Positions 25,572 to 34,939 of a stretch of 64,000 nucleotides of DNA are shown one piece after another (within the stretch, counting starts at the first letter, position 1; each line of letters starts with the position of its first letter). A model generated the notes under the pieces. It made no database searches and had not been told where the DNA came from. It saw only the letters and a list, made by a program, of their open reading frames with translations. Source of the DNA: Thiodiazotropha sp050291245. GTDB taxonomy: Bacteria; Pseudomonadota; Gammaproteobacteria; Chromatiales; Chromatiaceae. Location of the stretch: positions 1 through 64,000 of the forward strand of contig JBNKJP010000064.1 of assembly GCA_050291245.1 (NCBI GenBank), given 5' to 3'. The translations under genes and the position numbers were made by a program.

Positions 25572-26066
25572 ATGGCGACCTCAAAAATACGAGTAACCGT
25601 CCCACTAAGCGTACAGGAGGTTTTTGATCGTTTATCAAATCATTCAAATTTGGCCTCTGTCGTTGATCAAGTGACAACCTCAAAATTGATTAAAAAAAGC
25701 CCTTCGTCTGACGATATAAACGGACTTGGTGCAATACGCCAAATCACGTTCAAAGGAGACCTTCTGACTGAGAAGATTGTCAATTGGTACCCCCCCGATA
25801 AAGCTAGTTTGAATCAGTTCGAAAAATCTCCTTCATTTCCAAAAAAAGAAATTGGTTATGACTATAAAGTCATCGCTGGAAAGCGTACTATTGCTGATCA
25901 TCTCGGTGTAATCCGGATATCAGCTGTTGACGGTTCTTCAAGCCATGTTGCATGGGATATTCATCTAAAAGTCCCATTTTGGGCAACGGGTGAAATAGCC
26001 GCGCATTATGTTTGCCGCGCCATGGAGAAAGAAATAGCGGCAAGCTTAAAGAAAAACCTCAGATAG
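25572..26066 (+). CDS. SRPBCC-superfamily protein (polyketide cyclase-like)
   Basis: The 164-residue protein follows a good AGGAG site at 25559-25563. Its pattern is that of a START/Bet v1-like fold: an opening strand (KIRVTVPLSVQEVFDRLSNHSN), long central strands with GLGAIRQITF, and a long C-terminal amphipathic helix (IAAHYVCRAMEKEIAASLKKN). Members include polyketide cyclases/aromatases and lipid-binding proteins. Beside a polyketide synthase operon, a role in cyclising or binding the product is plausible but unproven. It ends 92 bases before the convergent alpha-oxoamine synthase gene. Confidence 0.65.
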   Translation: MATSKIRVTVPLSVQEVFDRLSNHSNLASVVDQVTTSKLIKKSPSSDDINGLGAIRQITFKGDLLTEKIVNWYPPDKASLNQFEKSPSFPKKEIGYDYKVIAGKRTIADHLGVIRISAVDGSSSHVAWDIHLKVPFWATGEIAAHYVCRAMEKEIAASLKKNLR

Positions 26067-26158
26067 CCACTTTCAGATACCGAACTTCGCTAAACCGTTT
26101 CTGTCGATTTCGATCAGATCGACCCCGCTCTACTCGGGATAGGGGCAGTTTGAGGGGG

Positions 26159-27499
26159 TCAAATATTGAGAGCTTTTGCGCACTCGACGATGACTTTTGC
26201 TGAATGTAAGAGGTCCTCTTCACAGTGCGCAGCGCTGATAAAGAATCGTACTCTCGACATACCATCCGGAACAACGGGATGAAATACAGCGTATGCAATA
26301 ATATTACGACGGCGTAACATCGACGACAATTTAATTGCCTTGACGGATCCGCCTGTCAGCACGGGAACAATGGCAGTACCTGAGGATAAACCAGTATTGA
26401 GGCCATGTTTTATCAGTTCATCCGAGAATAACTTGGTATTGTGTCTTACGATGCCGCCTAGTTCCGGATGGCTTTTCAAGGTTCTTAGCGAACCCAAAGC
26501 CGCAGCCGTTTGAGCGGGTGGCATTGGTGCACAATAGAGGGAAGCGCCTGAAGCCAAGTAGCGTACCGCATCGAGTAAGAGCTTTTCACCCGTAATGTAA
26601 CCTCCCACGCTGGCCAACGCTTTGGACACTGTATTCATCAATACAATGTCTTTGTCATAAGATATATTGAAATGCTCCAAAACCCCCCGGCCGGTCTGCC
26701 CTAAGACACCAAACGAATGCGCTTCATCGATAAAGATGTCGCACTCATACTGCCTGGCCACAGCTAGCAATTCGGGTAAATTCGCGATATCACCATCCAT
26801 CGAATAAACACCTTCCAACATTACCAGACATACTTCCGCTGTATGGCGATGTTTCTTAAGCATCTCCTCAAGATGATTTGGATCGTTATGCTTGAACGAT
26901 AACCGCCTTGACCATGAAAGACGCACACCGTTTATCATGGAATTATGTGATAGCTCATCATGAATAACCAGATCAGCTTGGCCGACAGCATAGCCCAAAA
27001 AGGCAAGATTCGTCAGGTAACCACTGACAAAAAGCAATGCTGCCTCAGTTCCTGTGAAATCAGCGATTTCAGATTCCAGAGTCTGGAACAAATCAATTTC
27101 TCCGCCGACAGTTCGAGTCGCAGACAAGGAAGTGCCGTAGGTTGAAATGGCATCTTTTGCCATATTTCGAATATCGGTATTGTCGCCCAGTCCTAAATAA
27201 TCATAGGAACTGAAGTTCATCATATCTCGTCCGTCTTGCGTCAAAGCTCTCCCGTGACCTAGCTTGCGTTGTGGTACAAAATAGCCTCCGCCTTCCATGT
27301 CCATGTCGTACTTCTTTGCGAGTTTCAACAGCGTTTGACTCTCGACAATACCAGGGTGCTCATATAAATGCTTAGGTTTGTACTTGACTAATAAAGCTTC
27401 TTCTCCATCCGTTTGCTGTCTATTGATGGTAATATTACGCAGGCTTTTTTTTGAAAGACGTTGGGCCAATTCACTCTTGGCCTGCTCAACAATACTCAT
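26159..27499 (-). CDS. Alpha-oxoamine synthase (PLP), predicted polyketide-releasing enzyme
   Basis: The 446-residue enzyme belongs to the family of KBL, BioF, ALA synthase and serine palmitoyltransferase. Recognisable parts are MNFSSYDYLGL, HDELSHNSMING with the PLP-stacking His185, FIDEAHSFGVLG with Asp258, and NTVSKALASVGGY with the Schiff-base Lys293. About 65 extra N-terminal residues precede the core. Its ATG overlaps the stop of the ACP-ended polyketide synthase (ATGA), which strongly suggests that it takes the acyl chain from that ACP and condenses it with an amino acid with loss of CO2. The amino acid cannot be predicted by eye. Confidence 0.88.
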   Translation of the reverse strand: MSIVEQAKSELAQRLSKKSLRNITINRQQTDGEEALLVKYKPKHLYEHPGIVESQTLLKLAKKYDMDMEGGGYFVPQRKLGHGRALTQDGRDMMNFSSYDYLGLGDNTDIRNMAKDAISTYGTSLSATRTVGGEIDLFQTLESEIADFTGTEAALLFVSGYLTNLAFLGYAVGQADLVIHDELSHNSMINGVRLSWSRRLSFKHNDPNHLEEMLKKHRHTAEVCLVMLEGVYSMDGDIANLPELLAVARQYECDIFIDEAHSFGVLGQTGRGVLEHFNISYDKDIVLMNTVSKALASVGGYITGEKLLLDAVRYLASGASLYCAPMPPAQTAAALGSLRTLKSHPELGGIVRHNTKLFSDELIKHGLNTGLSSGTAIVPVLTGGSVKAIKLSSMLRRRNIIAYAVFHPVVPDGMSRVRFFISAAHCEEDLLHSAKVIVECAKALNI

Positions 27500-30400
27500 G
27501 GCATCACCTTATCATCATTGATTTGTTCGAGTGATTCATTGTCACTATCGTTGAAGCTTTCTGATAAGTACTCGGATATAAGCTCTGCTAGCTGTTCAAT
27601 ATTGCCGTCTTGTGTGAACAAGCGCTTCAAAGGAATTTCTTGCTGCAACATTTGATTGACGCCTGCTTGCACTTCCATAATTGCCAATGAATCTATACCC
27701 AGTGAAGAAAAATTCGACTCTTTTGATAAATAGTCTGTATCGACACCAATCGCTTCAGCGATGATCTTTACAAGTGCCTTATTGAGGAACTCGATACGTT
27801 CCTCCTGATTCAAGCCTGCAAGATTACCGAACTCATTTGTGCCTGATTGTGTTATTGCCGCTTGCACAATGTGCTTCAAGATGGATGACGTAGTATTAGC
27901 TGGTTCAGCCCTGCCGTTCTTTGCCCAATCGACGTCATCGATCAGGAAGTGAGGTACTGTCGCGGATACCGCATGATCCATTACTCCAAATAATCTGCGT
28001 GGATGTATGGCTTTCAAACCGAGTGTGGTAAAATATCTCTGAACGGATTCTTCGGCGGCCATACCGCTTTGTCCTATCGGTCCTAATTGAATAGCGCAAG
28101 CTTGTATACCTCTATCTCGCAACTGCTGTGCAAACCCATCCAATCCTGAGTTTGCCGAGGCGTAAGTTCCCTGGATTGTCAGTCCCACAACCGAACTGAT
28201 CGAGGAGGTCATGATAATGAAATCCAGATCCTCTACTAATTCCGCCTTTTCTAGCGTAGAAATCAGATTGATTGCCCCCTCCAATTTGGGTCCAAAAGAA
28301 CGCGCTATCCGTTCTTGATCGATATCATCAAAAGGGCCATCGCTGATAAGCCCGGCGGTATGGACAATACCCCGAATCGGTTCACCTGAATCTTTGAGTT
28401 GATTGATCAGTTTATGTACAGACTCATGATCTGCAGCGTTGGATTTGACAACATCAATCTCAACACCACCGGACTTGAGCGTTTCTATAATACGCTTTGC
28501 AATATCACTGGGTGTACCGCTGCTTCCGCTCAGAACAATGTGATGCGCGCCGCGACTCACTAACCACTGAGCACAAATCAGTCCCACTGCACCATACCCT
28601 CCCGTCACAAGATACAGGCCATCACTACGTATTCGGTTATAATCAGCGCTAATACAAGGAACCTTAAAACCCCCAGATATTTCTATCGCTAAACACCCAG
28701 TTGTCATTCCTTTGGCCATATCGCCGAGTAGCTGCGGTAACTCGCTGATCGGGTACTTTGTAACCGATAGTCTATTGAGTGGATTTGCCACTTTTTTTAC
28801 ATATTCGTTCAGCATCCTACCAAGCCAGCCAGGTGTGCGAGCCATAAGCTGATCAACGTCGATATATTGAAACGACTTATTACCGTCAAAGGCATGCGAT
28901 GCAATTAGTTCATCGATACGGGAAGGTTTTCCTAGATTAATAAATTGGCCGCGATTATTGATCAACGACAATAGCGCGGCGCAAGCCGATCCGCCGAGTG
29001 TTGAAATGATCCAATCAAAACTCCGGTGTCCAGCCTCGATCAATGCGTTCGGTATCGTATTGGCACGGGCCAATACAATTTCTAATTCAGGATCCTCCTC
29101 TTTAAGTTTATTTAACTTCTCCTTGGTACCAACACTGGTGACTATCTTGACACCTAGCTGATTCAGGTAGCACCTTAGCACGGAGCCCACAGCGCCGGCA
29201 CCCGATTGTACGAACACCTTCTCTCCGGGTTGAGGCAATGCGCGGTCGAATGCCGCAAGCGCGGTCAACCAGGGCAATGCATGACTTACAATGACCTCGT
29301 TGCTGACATGCTCAGGTATCTTTTTAAACCCTTGCATCTCGTCCTCATTCACTGTGGCATGCATACGAAAAGACCGTTTGAGTGCCCCGAACACGCGTTC
29401 GCCGGGTATAAATGGCACACCGGAGCCTGTCTCGAGCACAACCCCTGCCACAGAGGTTCCCGGATATCGCCCTCCATAGGTATTTACAACTGCTGTTCCT
29501 ATAGTGCCCAATATTTTACCGACATCTTTCCAGGTCACTCCAATGTGAGTGATTTTGATACACATTTCACCTCTTTCAGGTCGGCTAAGAGGTTCTTTTA
29601 CTCCAACCATTGACTGGAAGTGACCCCTGTTGAAATCGATGCTAAATGTGTATCCATCCGGATTGTCAGGATCAAATGTGTCATTATCATTTAGCAACCG
29701 AAGTTCTTGTCCGGTTACTTTTTCGAGACGCTTGAATAAAGGCTCATCGTGCTCAAAAACAATTTCATGTTCCGAAACCAAACTGACAGCCGCTTCCAGC
29801 ATTGGTATGGACGTGGTGTCATCCCGCATAATGGTTCTAATCTCAAAACCATAAGCATTGGCGGCGGAACGTCGTAAACCGAATACCCAACTTTGTCCTG
29901 TGCCGGCAATTAGCGTAAGCATTTTGGATTTGCAATCGAGTTTAGCGACATCTTGAATTATTTGAACCGTTTCCCAAACATCCAACTGCAATTCATGGTT
30001 CGGGAGTTCCCACAAGAGATTGACCTTTTCTCCTTTGTCAACCGCTTCCAGTTCGATTCGAGGCCGAGCAAACAGAATCGGCTTTGTTTTCGATTCAAAA
30101 GCTCTTGTTGATACCCAGCATTCGTTAGTGTCCTGGAAAATAGGGTCAGCTCCAATACCCTGACTTTTTTCCGATGTTTGGTTGATTTCACCCGCTTCCG
30201 AAACCTGCGTTTCTTCATATCGCTCCATGAACTCAACAAGGCTTTCTGGACTCAGTTCGCGCAGTGTATAACTGTTTCTATCGATATAGTTTGATAGTTC
30301 AAGGGTATCGCTCATATTTCGGATGCATACGATTTCTTCAAACTCGATCAATAAGTCTCCAATTGAATCGTAAACGTAGACATTACCGATTAATTCTGAT

Positions 30401-32511
30401 TCTGTTGCGACCTGTATGTTGGCATATAGCTTGTAGCTTCCGGCTTTTGATACGGGTGATATCATGCAAACCCGGCTGATTCGATAGGGTAAATACATCA
30501 ACTCTCCCCAATCACCAGCCGCTACAATCAACAACTGCAATCCTGCATCTAGCACCCAAGGGGCGTGTATGCCGTCAACAAATTCCTCATCGAGTGTAAC
30601 GGTAGCCCATGCGTCGTGCTGCTGACCAACCGTGACCCCTGACAGACTCTTAAACGGTCTTTCATATTCTAATCCCTTAATACGAAACATATCGTACAAG
30701 GTATGACTTTCGATCTCTATGCCTCCGGGTTTTGATATTTCGGAAAAGTCTCGAAGTTTAACGGTATGATTCTGGTCTTCGCTGTCTGTGGCAATCGTAG
30801 CTAATGCATGTAACGACCACTCACTGGACTTGCCAACAGCGCGTGACAAACATTTCACTACACCACTTTCAACCTTTAATCTTAGAATGGTCAAATTCGT
30901 CGTTACAGGAAGTGTTTGAACGATCGTAAGATTAATGAGTTGAACGAAACGGCTTTCACCTTGAGAGACCGCCAGCGACATAAACTCCGCCCATAGTACT
31001 GCAGGGATAATAGCGCCAATTCCATGGACACAATGCCCCTCCACCCATGGATAGTCCGTTGTCGATATCTCAACGTCGTAGTTTACGGCCGCCCCGGGCG
31101 TTCGGATACCCAGTAGACGTAAACCTTCCTTAGCCAGTAAGCCTTGGCGCTGACGCATGGCATCTGATTCTTCGTCCCAGAGCTGTTGTGACACATGAAC
31201 CGGCCTGATCAAAGGCGCGGAATTAACCCTCGGAGGCCTGCCGATTCCGTCAATTCCTAATTCGCAGATTCTGGCAAGGCAAGCATCGTATTCTCCTTCG
31301 CGGCGCGACAGTAAATGGTGAATGGAAATCCCACTTCTTCCGGCGCATAGAGAATCCATACTTTGCGAAAGTACGGGATGTGGTGAGATTTCAATAAAGC
31401 AGTTGCAGCCGTCTTCTAATGCGGACCTTAGACCATTGGAAAATAAAACAGTTTGGCGAATATTTTTAGCCCAATACACTGAGTCCCACTCGTCACCTTT
31501 GCAAAGTGAACCAAAAACAGACGAATAGAGCGCAACATCAGAAACAACGGGTTTAAGAAACGATAGCTGTGATATTATTGAGTCTGTAATCTCATCCATC
31601 ACTGGACTATGGTAGGGCACCTCGACGCGCAACATCTTAGAAAATACGTTCATTTGCGTCAGGCGTTCACCGAGTTTTTTGATCTCTTTTGCGCTTCCCG
31701 CTAATGTTACGGCATTATCATCATTGACCGCTGCGACTGATATGTCAGGAATATTCTCAATAAGCCCAAGAACCTTCTCATGCGCCATCCCCACTGCCAG
31801 CATCGTCCCGCGACCCGCCAAACTGCTTTGCAGCTTGCTACGCACCACCGCGATTCTAACGGCGTCTTCTAAGGAATAGACACCCGCCGCATAGGCTGCA
31901 GCGACTTCCCCGGCACTGTGTCCCACTACAGCTTCCGGTACTATCTCTTCATCCAGTAACAGATGATATAGTGCCGTTTGGATCAAGAAGTTGGCCATCT
32001 GCGCCAGGGCTGTCGGCAGCACTTCCGCGCCCTCATGGTGTTCAAGTTCAGCCCATACCGATTCGCCTGTTTGCTGAACGAATATCTTGTCAATACCGGA
32101 TATGTATTCCTCAAATCGGGGTAGGCTCTCAGCAAGATTCCGCCCCATGCCGCTCCATTGTGGCCCCATGCCACTGAATATAAACATTACTTTACGCGGA
32201 TCGGTGTGACGAGTACCGAATGCGGCGCATTTGCCTTCAAAGATAAACTCCTCTAACGCGAGCATAAGTTCCACATCGTTACGACCCGCCAAAATCCATC
32301 GTTGGGGACCACGAGCCGCACGCCACGCCGCCTCAATTCGAGAACGAAAGGTGTTTTCTTCCATGGGATCTTGGAAGAATTCTAGTATGCTCTTCGCTGT
32401 TTCAATTGCGCGCTCAAGCGTTGGGGCTCCGATAGGGATTCGATCGATACTTCGAGTCGAAATCGAATTGTAAGGAAATTTAATATCCTGATGATTTACA
32501 ATATTACGCAT
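27496..32511 (-). CDS. Reducing polyketide synthase: linker-AT-DH-ER-KR-ACP, lacking its own KS
   Basis: This 1671-residue protein has a KS-AT-type linker at about 20-100 and an acyltransferase at about 105-390 (GHSAGEVAAAY, Ser199; substrate motif region VPYHSPVM). Next comes a dehydratase at about 465-760 (His493 in EGHCVHG; DAGLQ at 655). A structural pseudo-KR lies near 830-900, followed by an enoylreductase at about 960-1280 (SGAGAVG) and a ketoreductase at about 1298-1530 (TGGYGAVG; TYASANS with Tyr1450). An ACP closes the protein at about 1580-1650 (LGIDSL, Ser1608). The DH motif has one extra residue between its glycine and proline. I place the start at MRNIVNHQD, overlapping the ketosynthase stop by eight bases. 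With that ketosynthase it would build a fully reduced chain, probably iteratively. Confidence 0.9.
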   Translation of the reverse strand: MRNIVNHQDIKFPYNSISTRSIDRIPIGAPTLERAIETAKSILEFFQDPMEENTFRSRIEAAWRAARGPQRWILAGRNDVELMLALEEFIFEGKCAAFGTRHTDPRKVMFIFSGMGPQWSGMGRNLAESLPRFEEYISGIDKIFVQQTGESVWAELEHHEGAEVLPTALAQMANFLIQTALYHLLLDEEIVPEAVVGHSAGEVAAAYAAGVYSLEDAVRIAVVRSKLQSSLAGRGTMLAVGMAHEKVLGLIENIPDISVAAVNDDNAVTLAGSAKEIKKLGERLTQMNVFSKMLRVEVPYHSPVMDEITDSIISQLSFLKPVVSDVALYSSVFGSLCKGDEWDSVYWAKNIRQTVLFSNGLRSALEDGCNCFIEISPHPVLSQSMDSLCAGRSGISIHHLLSRREGEYDACLARICELGIDGIGRPPRVNSAPLIRPVHVSQQLWDEESDAMRQRQGLLAKEGLRLLGIRTPGAAVNYDVEISTTDYPWVEGHCVHGIGAIIPAVLWAEFMSLAVSQGESRFVQLINLTIVQTLPVTTNLTILRLKVESGVVKCLSRAVGKSSEWSLHALATIATDSEDQNHTVKLRDFSEISKPGGIEIESHTLYDMFRIKGLEYERPFKSLSGVTVGQQHDAWATVTLDEEFVDGIHAPWVLDAGLQLLIVAAGDWGELMYLPYRISRVCMISPVSKAGSYKLYANIQVATESELIGNVYVYDSIGDLLIEFEEIVCIRNMSDTLELSNYIDRNSYTLRELSPESLVEFMERYEETQVSEAGEINQTSEKSQGIGADPIFQDTNECWVSTRAFESKTKPILFARPRIELEAVDKGEKVNLLWELPNHELQLDVWETVQIIQDVAKLDCKSKMLTLIAGTGQSWVFGLRRSAANAYGFEIRTIMRDDTTSIPMLEAAVSLVSEHEIVFEHDEPLFKRLEKVTGQELRLLNDNDTFDPDNPDGYTFSIDFNRGHFQSMVGVKEPLSRPERGEMCIKITHIGVTWKDVGKILGTIGTAVVNTYGGRYPGTSVAGVVLETGSGVPFIPGERVFGALKRSFRMHATVNEDEMQGFKKIPEHVSNEVIVSHALPWLTALAAFDRALPQPGEKVFVQSGAGAVGSVLRCYLNQLGVKIVTSVGTKEKLNKLKEEDPELEIVLARANTIPNALIEAGHRSFDWIISTLGGSACAALLSLINNRGQFINLGKPSRIDELIASHAFDGNKSFQYIDVDQLMARTPGWLGRMLNEYVKKVANPLNRLSVTKYPISELPQLLGDMAKGMTTGCLAIEISGGFKVPCISADYNRIRSDGLYLVTGGYGAVGLICAQWLVSRGAHHIVLSGSSGTPSDIAKRIIETLKSGGVEIDVVKSNAADHESVHKLINQLKDSGEPIRGIVHTAGLISDGPFDDIDQERIARSFGPKLEGAINLISTLEKAELVEDLDFIIMTSSISSVVGLTIQGTYASANSGLDGFAQQLRDRGIQACAIQLGPIGQSGMAAEESVQRYFTTLGLKAIHPRRLFGVMDHAVSATVPHFLIDDVDWAKNGRAEPANTTSSILKHIVQAAITQSGTNEFGNLAGLNQEERIEFLNKALVKIIAEAIGVDTDYLSKESNFSSLGIDSLAIMEVQAGVNQMLQQEIPLKRLFTQDGNIEQLAELISEYLSESFNDSDNESLEQINDDKVMP

Positions 32512-33847
32512 GGCTGGCCACCACGACATGGGCATTTGTTCCACCGTACCCGAACGAGTTAACCGCTGCGGTAATGGGTGTGTTCGGGCGACCGATATCA
32601 ACGGCTTTTCCCTGGATGATTTTCAAAGGGGATTCATCCAGTTTCAGTTCAGGATTTATTGTCTCCAGCCACGCCTGCGGACCTACTTGACGGTTTTTCA
32701 CGCAAAGGCTCGCCTTAAGCAATCCCGCTACTCCGGCTGCCGCTTCTTGATGTCCAAGTCCGGACTTAACCGATGTAAGCACAATATCCTGATCAGCTTT
32801 GTGTTGTCTAAGTACGGTTCGTATGGCGCGAACTTCTATGGGATCTCCTACCGATGTTCCCGTACCGTGGGCTTCGATCATATCGATATCTCGTGCCGAT
32901 ATATCCGCTTCAGAAAAAACTTTGGTCATCAGCGAAGCTTGCGCTTCGGCACTGGGTACGGTGATTCCAGTCGTCGCACCATCCTGATTGCATCCTGAAC
33001 CGATAATTACTGCCAAAATCTCATCATTATCCACAGTAGCGTCACTTAAACGTTTAAGCATAACGATGCCACATCCTTCCCCGCGGCCATATCCGTCCGC
33101 TGAAGCATCAAAACTTTTAGAGCGGCCATCACGAGCCAGGAACTGGCCCTTGCAAAGCATCGTTAGTGTTTCAGCTCGCAACATAAAGTTAACCCCACCC
33201 GCCAGACATATGTCAGCATCACGATTCTGAAGGGCGCGACATGCTAAATGGGTGGCAACGAGAGATGATGAACAGGCAGTATCTACAGTAAGGCTTGGCC
33301 CACGTAGTCCGAGTGTGTAGGAAAGGCGGTTAGACAACATCGTCATGGTGGCGCTGGTTGCGGAGTGACTCCCCAGTCTTTCCCTGGCAATGGGATGAGC
33401 GGTATTTGCCATATGATCCAGCATAAATCCGCCGATAAAGACCCCCGTTGTTGATCCGTGGAGGGCGTCGAAATCGACTTTTGCTTGGTACAGACATTCA
33501 AGTGAGACTTCGAGTACCAATCTCTGCTGGGGATCCATTATGGCGGCTTCTTTAGGTGCTATCCCAAACAAAGCGGCATCAAAGGTTCGATAATCCCAAC
33601 GAAGAAATGCTCCGTTCTTCACATAGGTACGGCCTTTTGCGTTTTCGTCTTTACTGTAAAACGCATCGATATTCCAGCGTTCTTTGGGCGCAGGCCTGAC
33701 AGCGTCTCCCCCGCGTTCGAGAAATGACTCAAACTCATTAATTGAACAGACATCATTGATATCACCAGGAAAACGACAACTGGCGCCTACAATAGCTATA
33801 GGCTCATAGTGTCCCATGTAACTATGCATTTTGTTTCCAATAACCAT
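32504..33847 (-). CDS. Free-standing ketosynthase of the polyketide operon
   Basis: The 447-residue protein is a complete modular-type beta-ketoacyl synthase: VDTACSSSLVA (Cys192), EAHGTGTSVGDP (His327) and KSGLGHQEAAAG (His366) form the full triad, and it ends right after the conserved GYGGTNAHVVV. The chosen ATG at 33847 follows AAAGGGTG; the frame opens further up at 33889. Normally this domain is fused to the linker and AT that here begin the next gene. The two genes overlap by eight bases (ATGCGTAA), so either the protein is naturally split or one base has been gained or lost. It is the first gene of the operon. Confidence 0.9.
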   Translation of the reverse strand: MVIGNKMHSYMGHYEPIAIVGASCRFPGDINDVCSINEFESFLERGGDAVRPAPKERWNIDAFYSKDENAKGRTYVKNGAFLRWDYRTFDAALFGIAPKEAAIMDPQQRLVLEVSLECLYQAKVDFDALHGSTTGVFIGGFMLDHMANTAHPIARERLGSHSATSATMTMLSNRLSYTLGLRGPSLTVDTACSSSLVATHLACRALQNRDADICLAGGVNFMLRAETLTMLCKGQFLARDGRSKSFDASADGYGRGEGCGIVMLKRLSDATVDNDEILAVIIGSGCNQDGATTGITVPSAEAQASLMTKVFSEADISARDIDMIEAHGTGTSVGDPIEVRAIRTVLRQHKADQDIVLTSVKSGLGHQEAAAGVAGLLKASLCVKNRQVGPQAWLETINPELKLDESPLKIIQGKAVDIGRPNTPITAAVNSFGYGGTNAHVVVASHA

Positions 33848-34560
33848 GATTACACCCTTTAAACAAACTGCCCTAACCTGCTTCTGCAATTGCTACCACG
33901 CAGACAACGCTATATTGGCCGTTTTATTTAATTTGTGAGGACAACAATTACCCCGATACCAAGTAGGCCATGTTCAGGGCTTTAAGAATGCCCTTGATCA
34001 AGGCATGAGTCGCAGGTAATGGCTGTTCCATGTCAAGAGTCACAACGCACAGACACCGATACTCAACCATAAACTCCAAGTAGCTCACTTGGAATCACAC
34101 TCGAGAAGAATCACGGACTATCAATCTGATCGTTATTTATTTTCTCTGAGCCATCCGGTCTGAGAAACAAGCATTTGGAATCAAAAAGGAATAGTTTTTC
34201 GCTTCCTTATTATGTGGAACTCTTATTGTGGAAGCTAACTGCCAATATATCGCATAAAATTGTCACTGGACAAATTATAAAACTAAGCAATATTCATATG
34301 TTGTGGGATTTCGATGCCAACAAACAGGGTGCTTGAATATCATTTTGCGCTTAATGAGTGCTGGTCATGTTTGGCGGGAATACTGTGCGCAAAACGGAAA
34401 TGACGAGGCTCAATACTTACGATTTAGAGTAAGTTGAAGAGGCCAAATATTTGTAATAGCTTGCTTGAAGGGTATGTTGACTGCTTGGTTTCTGGATCAA
34501 GAGTCAGATCAAAAAGTTTTGGCATGAAGCGGATTTAACACGGGATTCTTGGCAGACTCC
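33848..34560. other. Long AT-rich leader region of the polyketide operon, no gene seen
   Basis: About 700 bases upstream of the ketosynthase gene hold no supported reading frame. The promoter and any operator of the polyketide operon must lie here, because the next gene (34561-34914) reads towards it on the same strand. I see no clear palindrome or terminator. Confidence 0.45.
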
Positions 34561-34914
34561 TCATACATCCACGGGCAAGTAGAAAAACACGAAGCGTCCC
34601 TCCTCGATGTCTACCATCAGGGTGGCGCCATGGTGGATTCCGTAATCCACGTATCCCGGTATGGCGCTGTTCTGGTGGCATTCGCTAGCGTGCTGGGGCG
34701 ATTCGAAATCCCGGTCCCGGTCGTACCAGGAGAGCAGCATGTGCTCGCCCAGGCGATGGTCGGCCTCCGAATTCGCCCACTTCATCGCCGCCAGGTAATC
34801 CGGCAGTGCGGGTTCGGGATGCAGTTTCACCACCTCAACCCCGGAGAGATCCGGTTCGGTGCGTACGGGGCAGGTCGTTCCTTCGGTAGTGGGGCTGTCT
34901 TTCATCTTCAACAC
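34561..34914 (-). CDS. Small conserved protein, possibly AF1514-like
   Basis: The 117-residue protein contains MLLSWYDRDRDFESPQHASE and then GYVDYGIHHGATLMVDIEEG and FVFFYLPV. The pattern of a helix, a LLSWYDR segment and closing strands reminds me of the AF1514 family, but I cannot verify it. An alternative start (MKDSPTTEG, 34905) would remove three residues. It lies 25 bases downstream of the OpgC-like gene on the same strand and may be cotranscribed with it. Function unknown. Confidence 0.65.
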   Translation of the reverse strand: MLKMKDSPTTEGTTCPVRTEPDLSGVEVVKLHPEPALPDYLAAMKWANSEADHRLGEHMLLSWYDRDRDFESPQHASECHQNSAIPGYVDYGIHHGATLMVDIEEGRFVFFYLPVDV

Positions 34915-34939
34915 CTGATGGATAAAACGTCTCGTGGGT

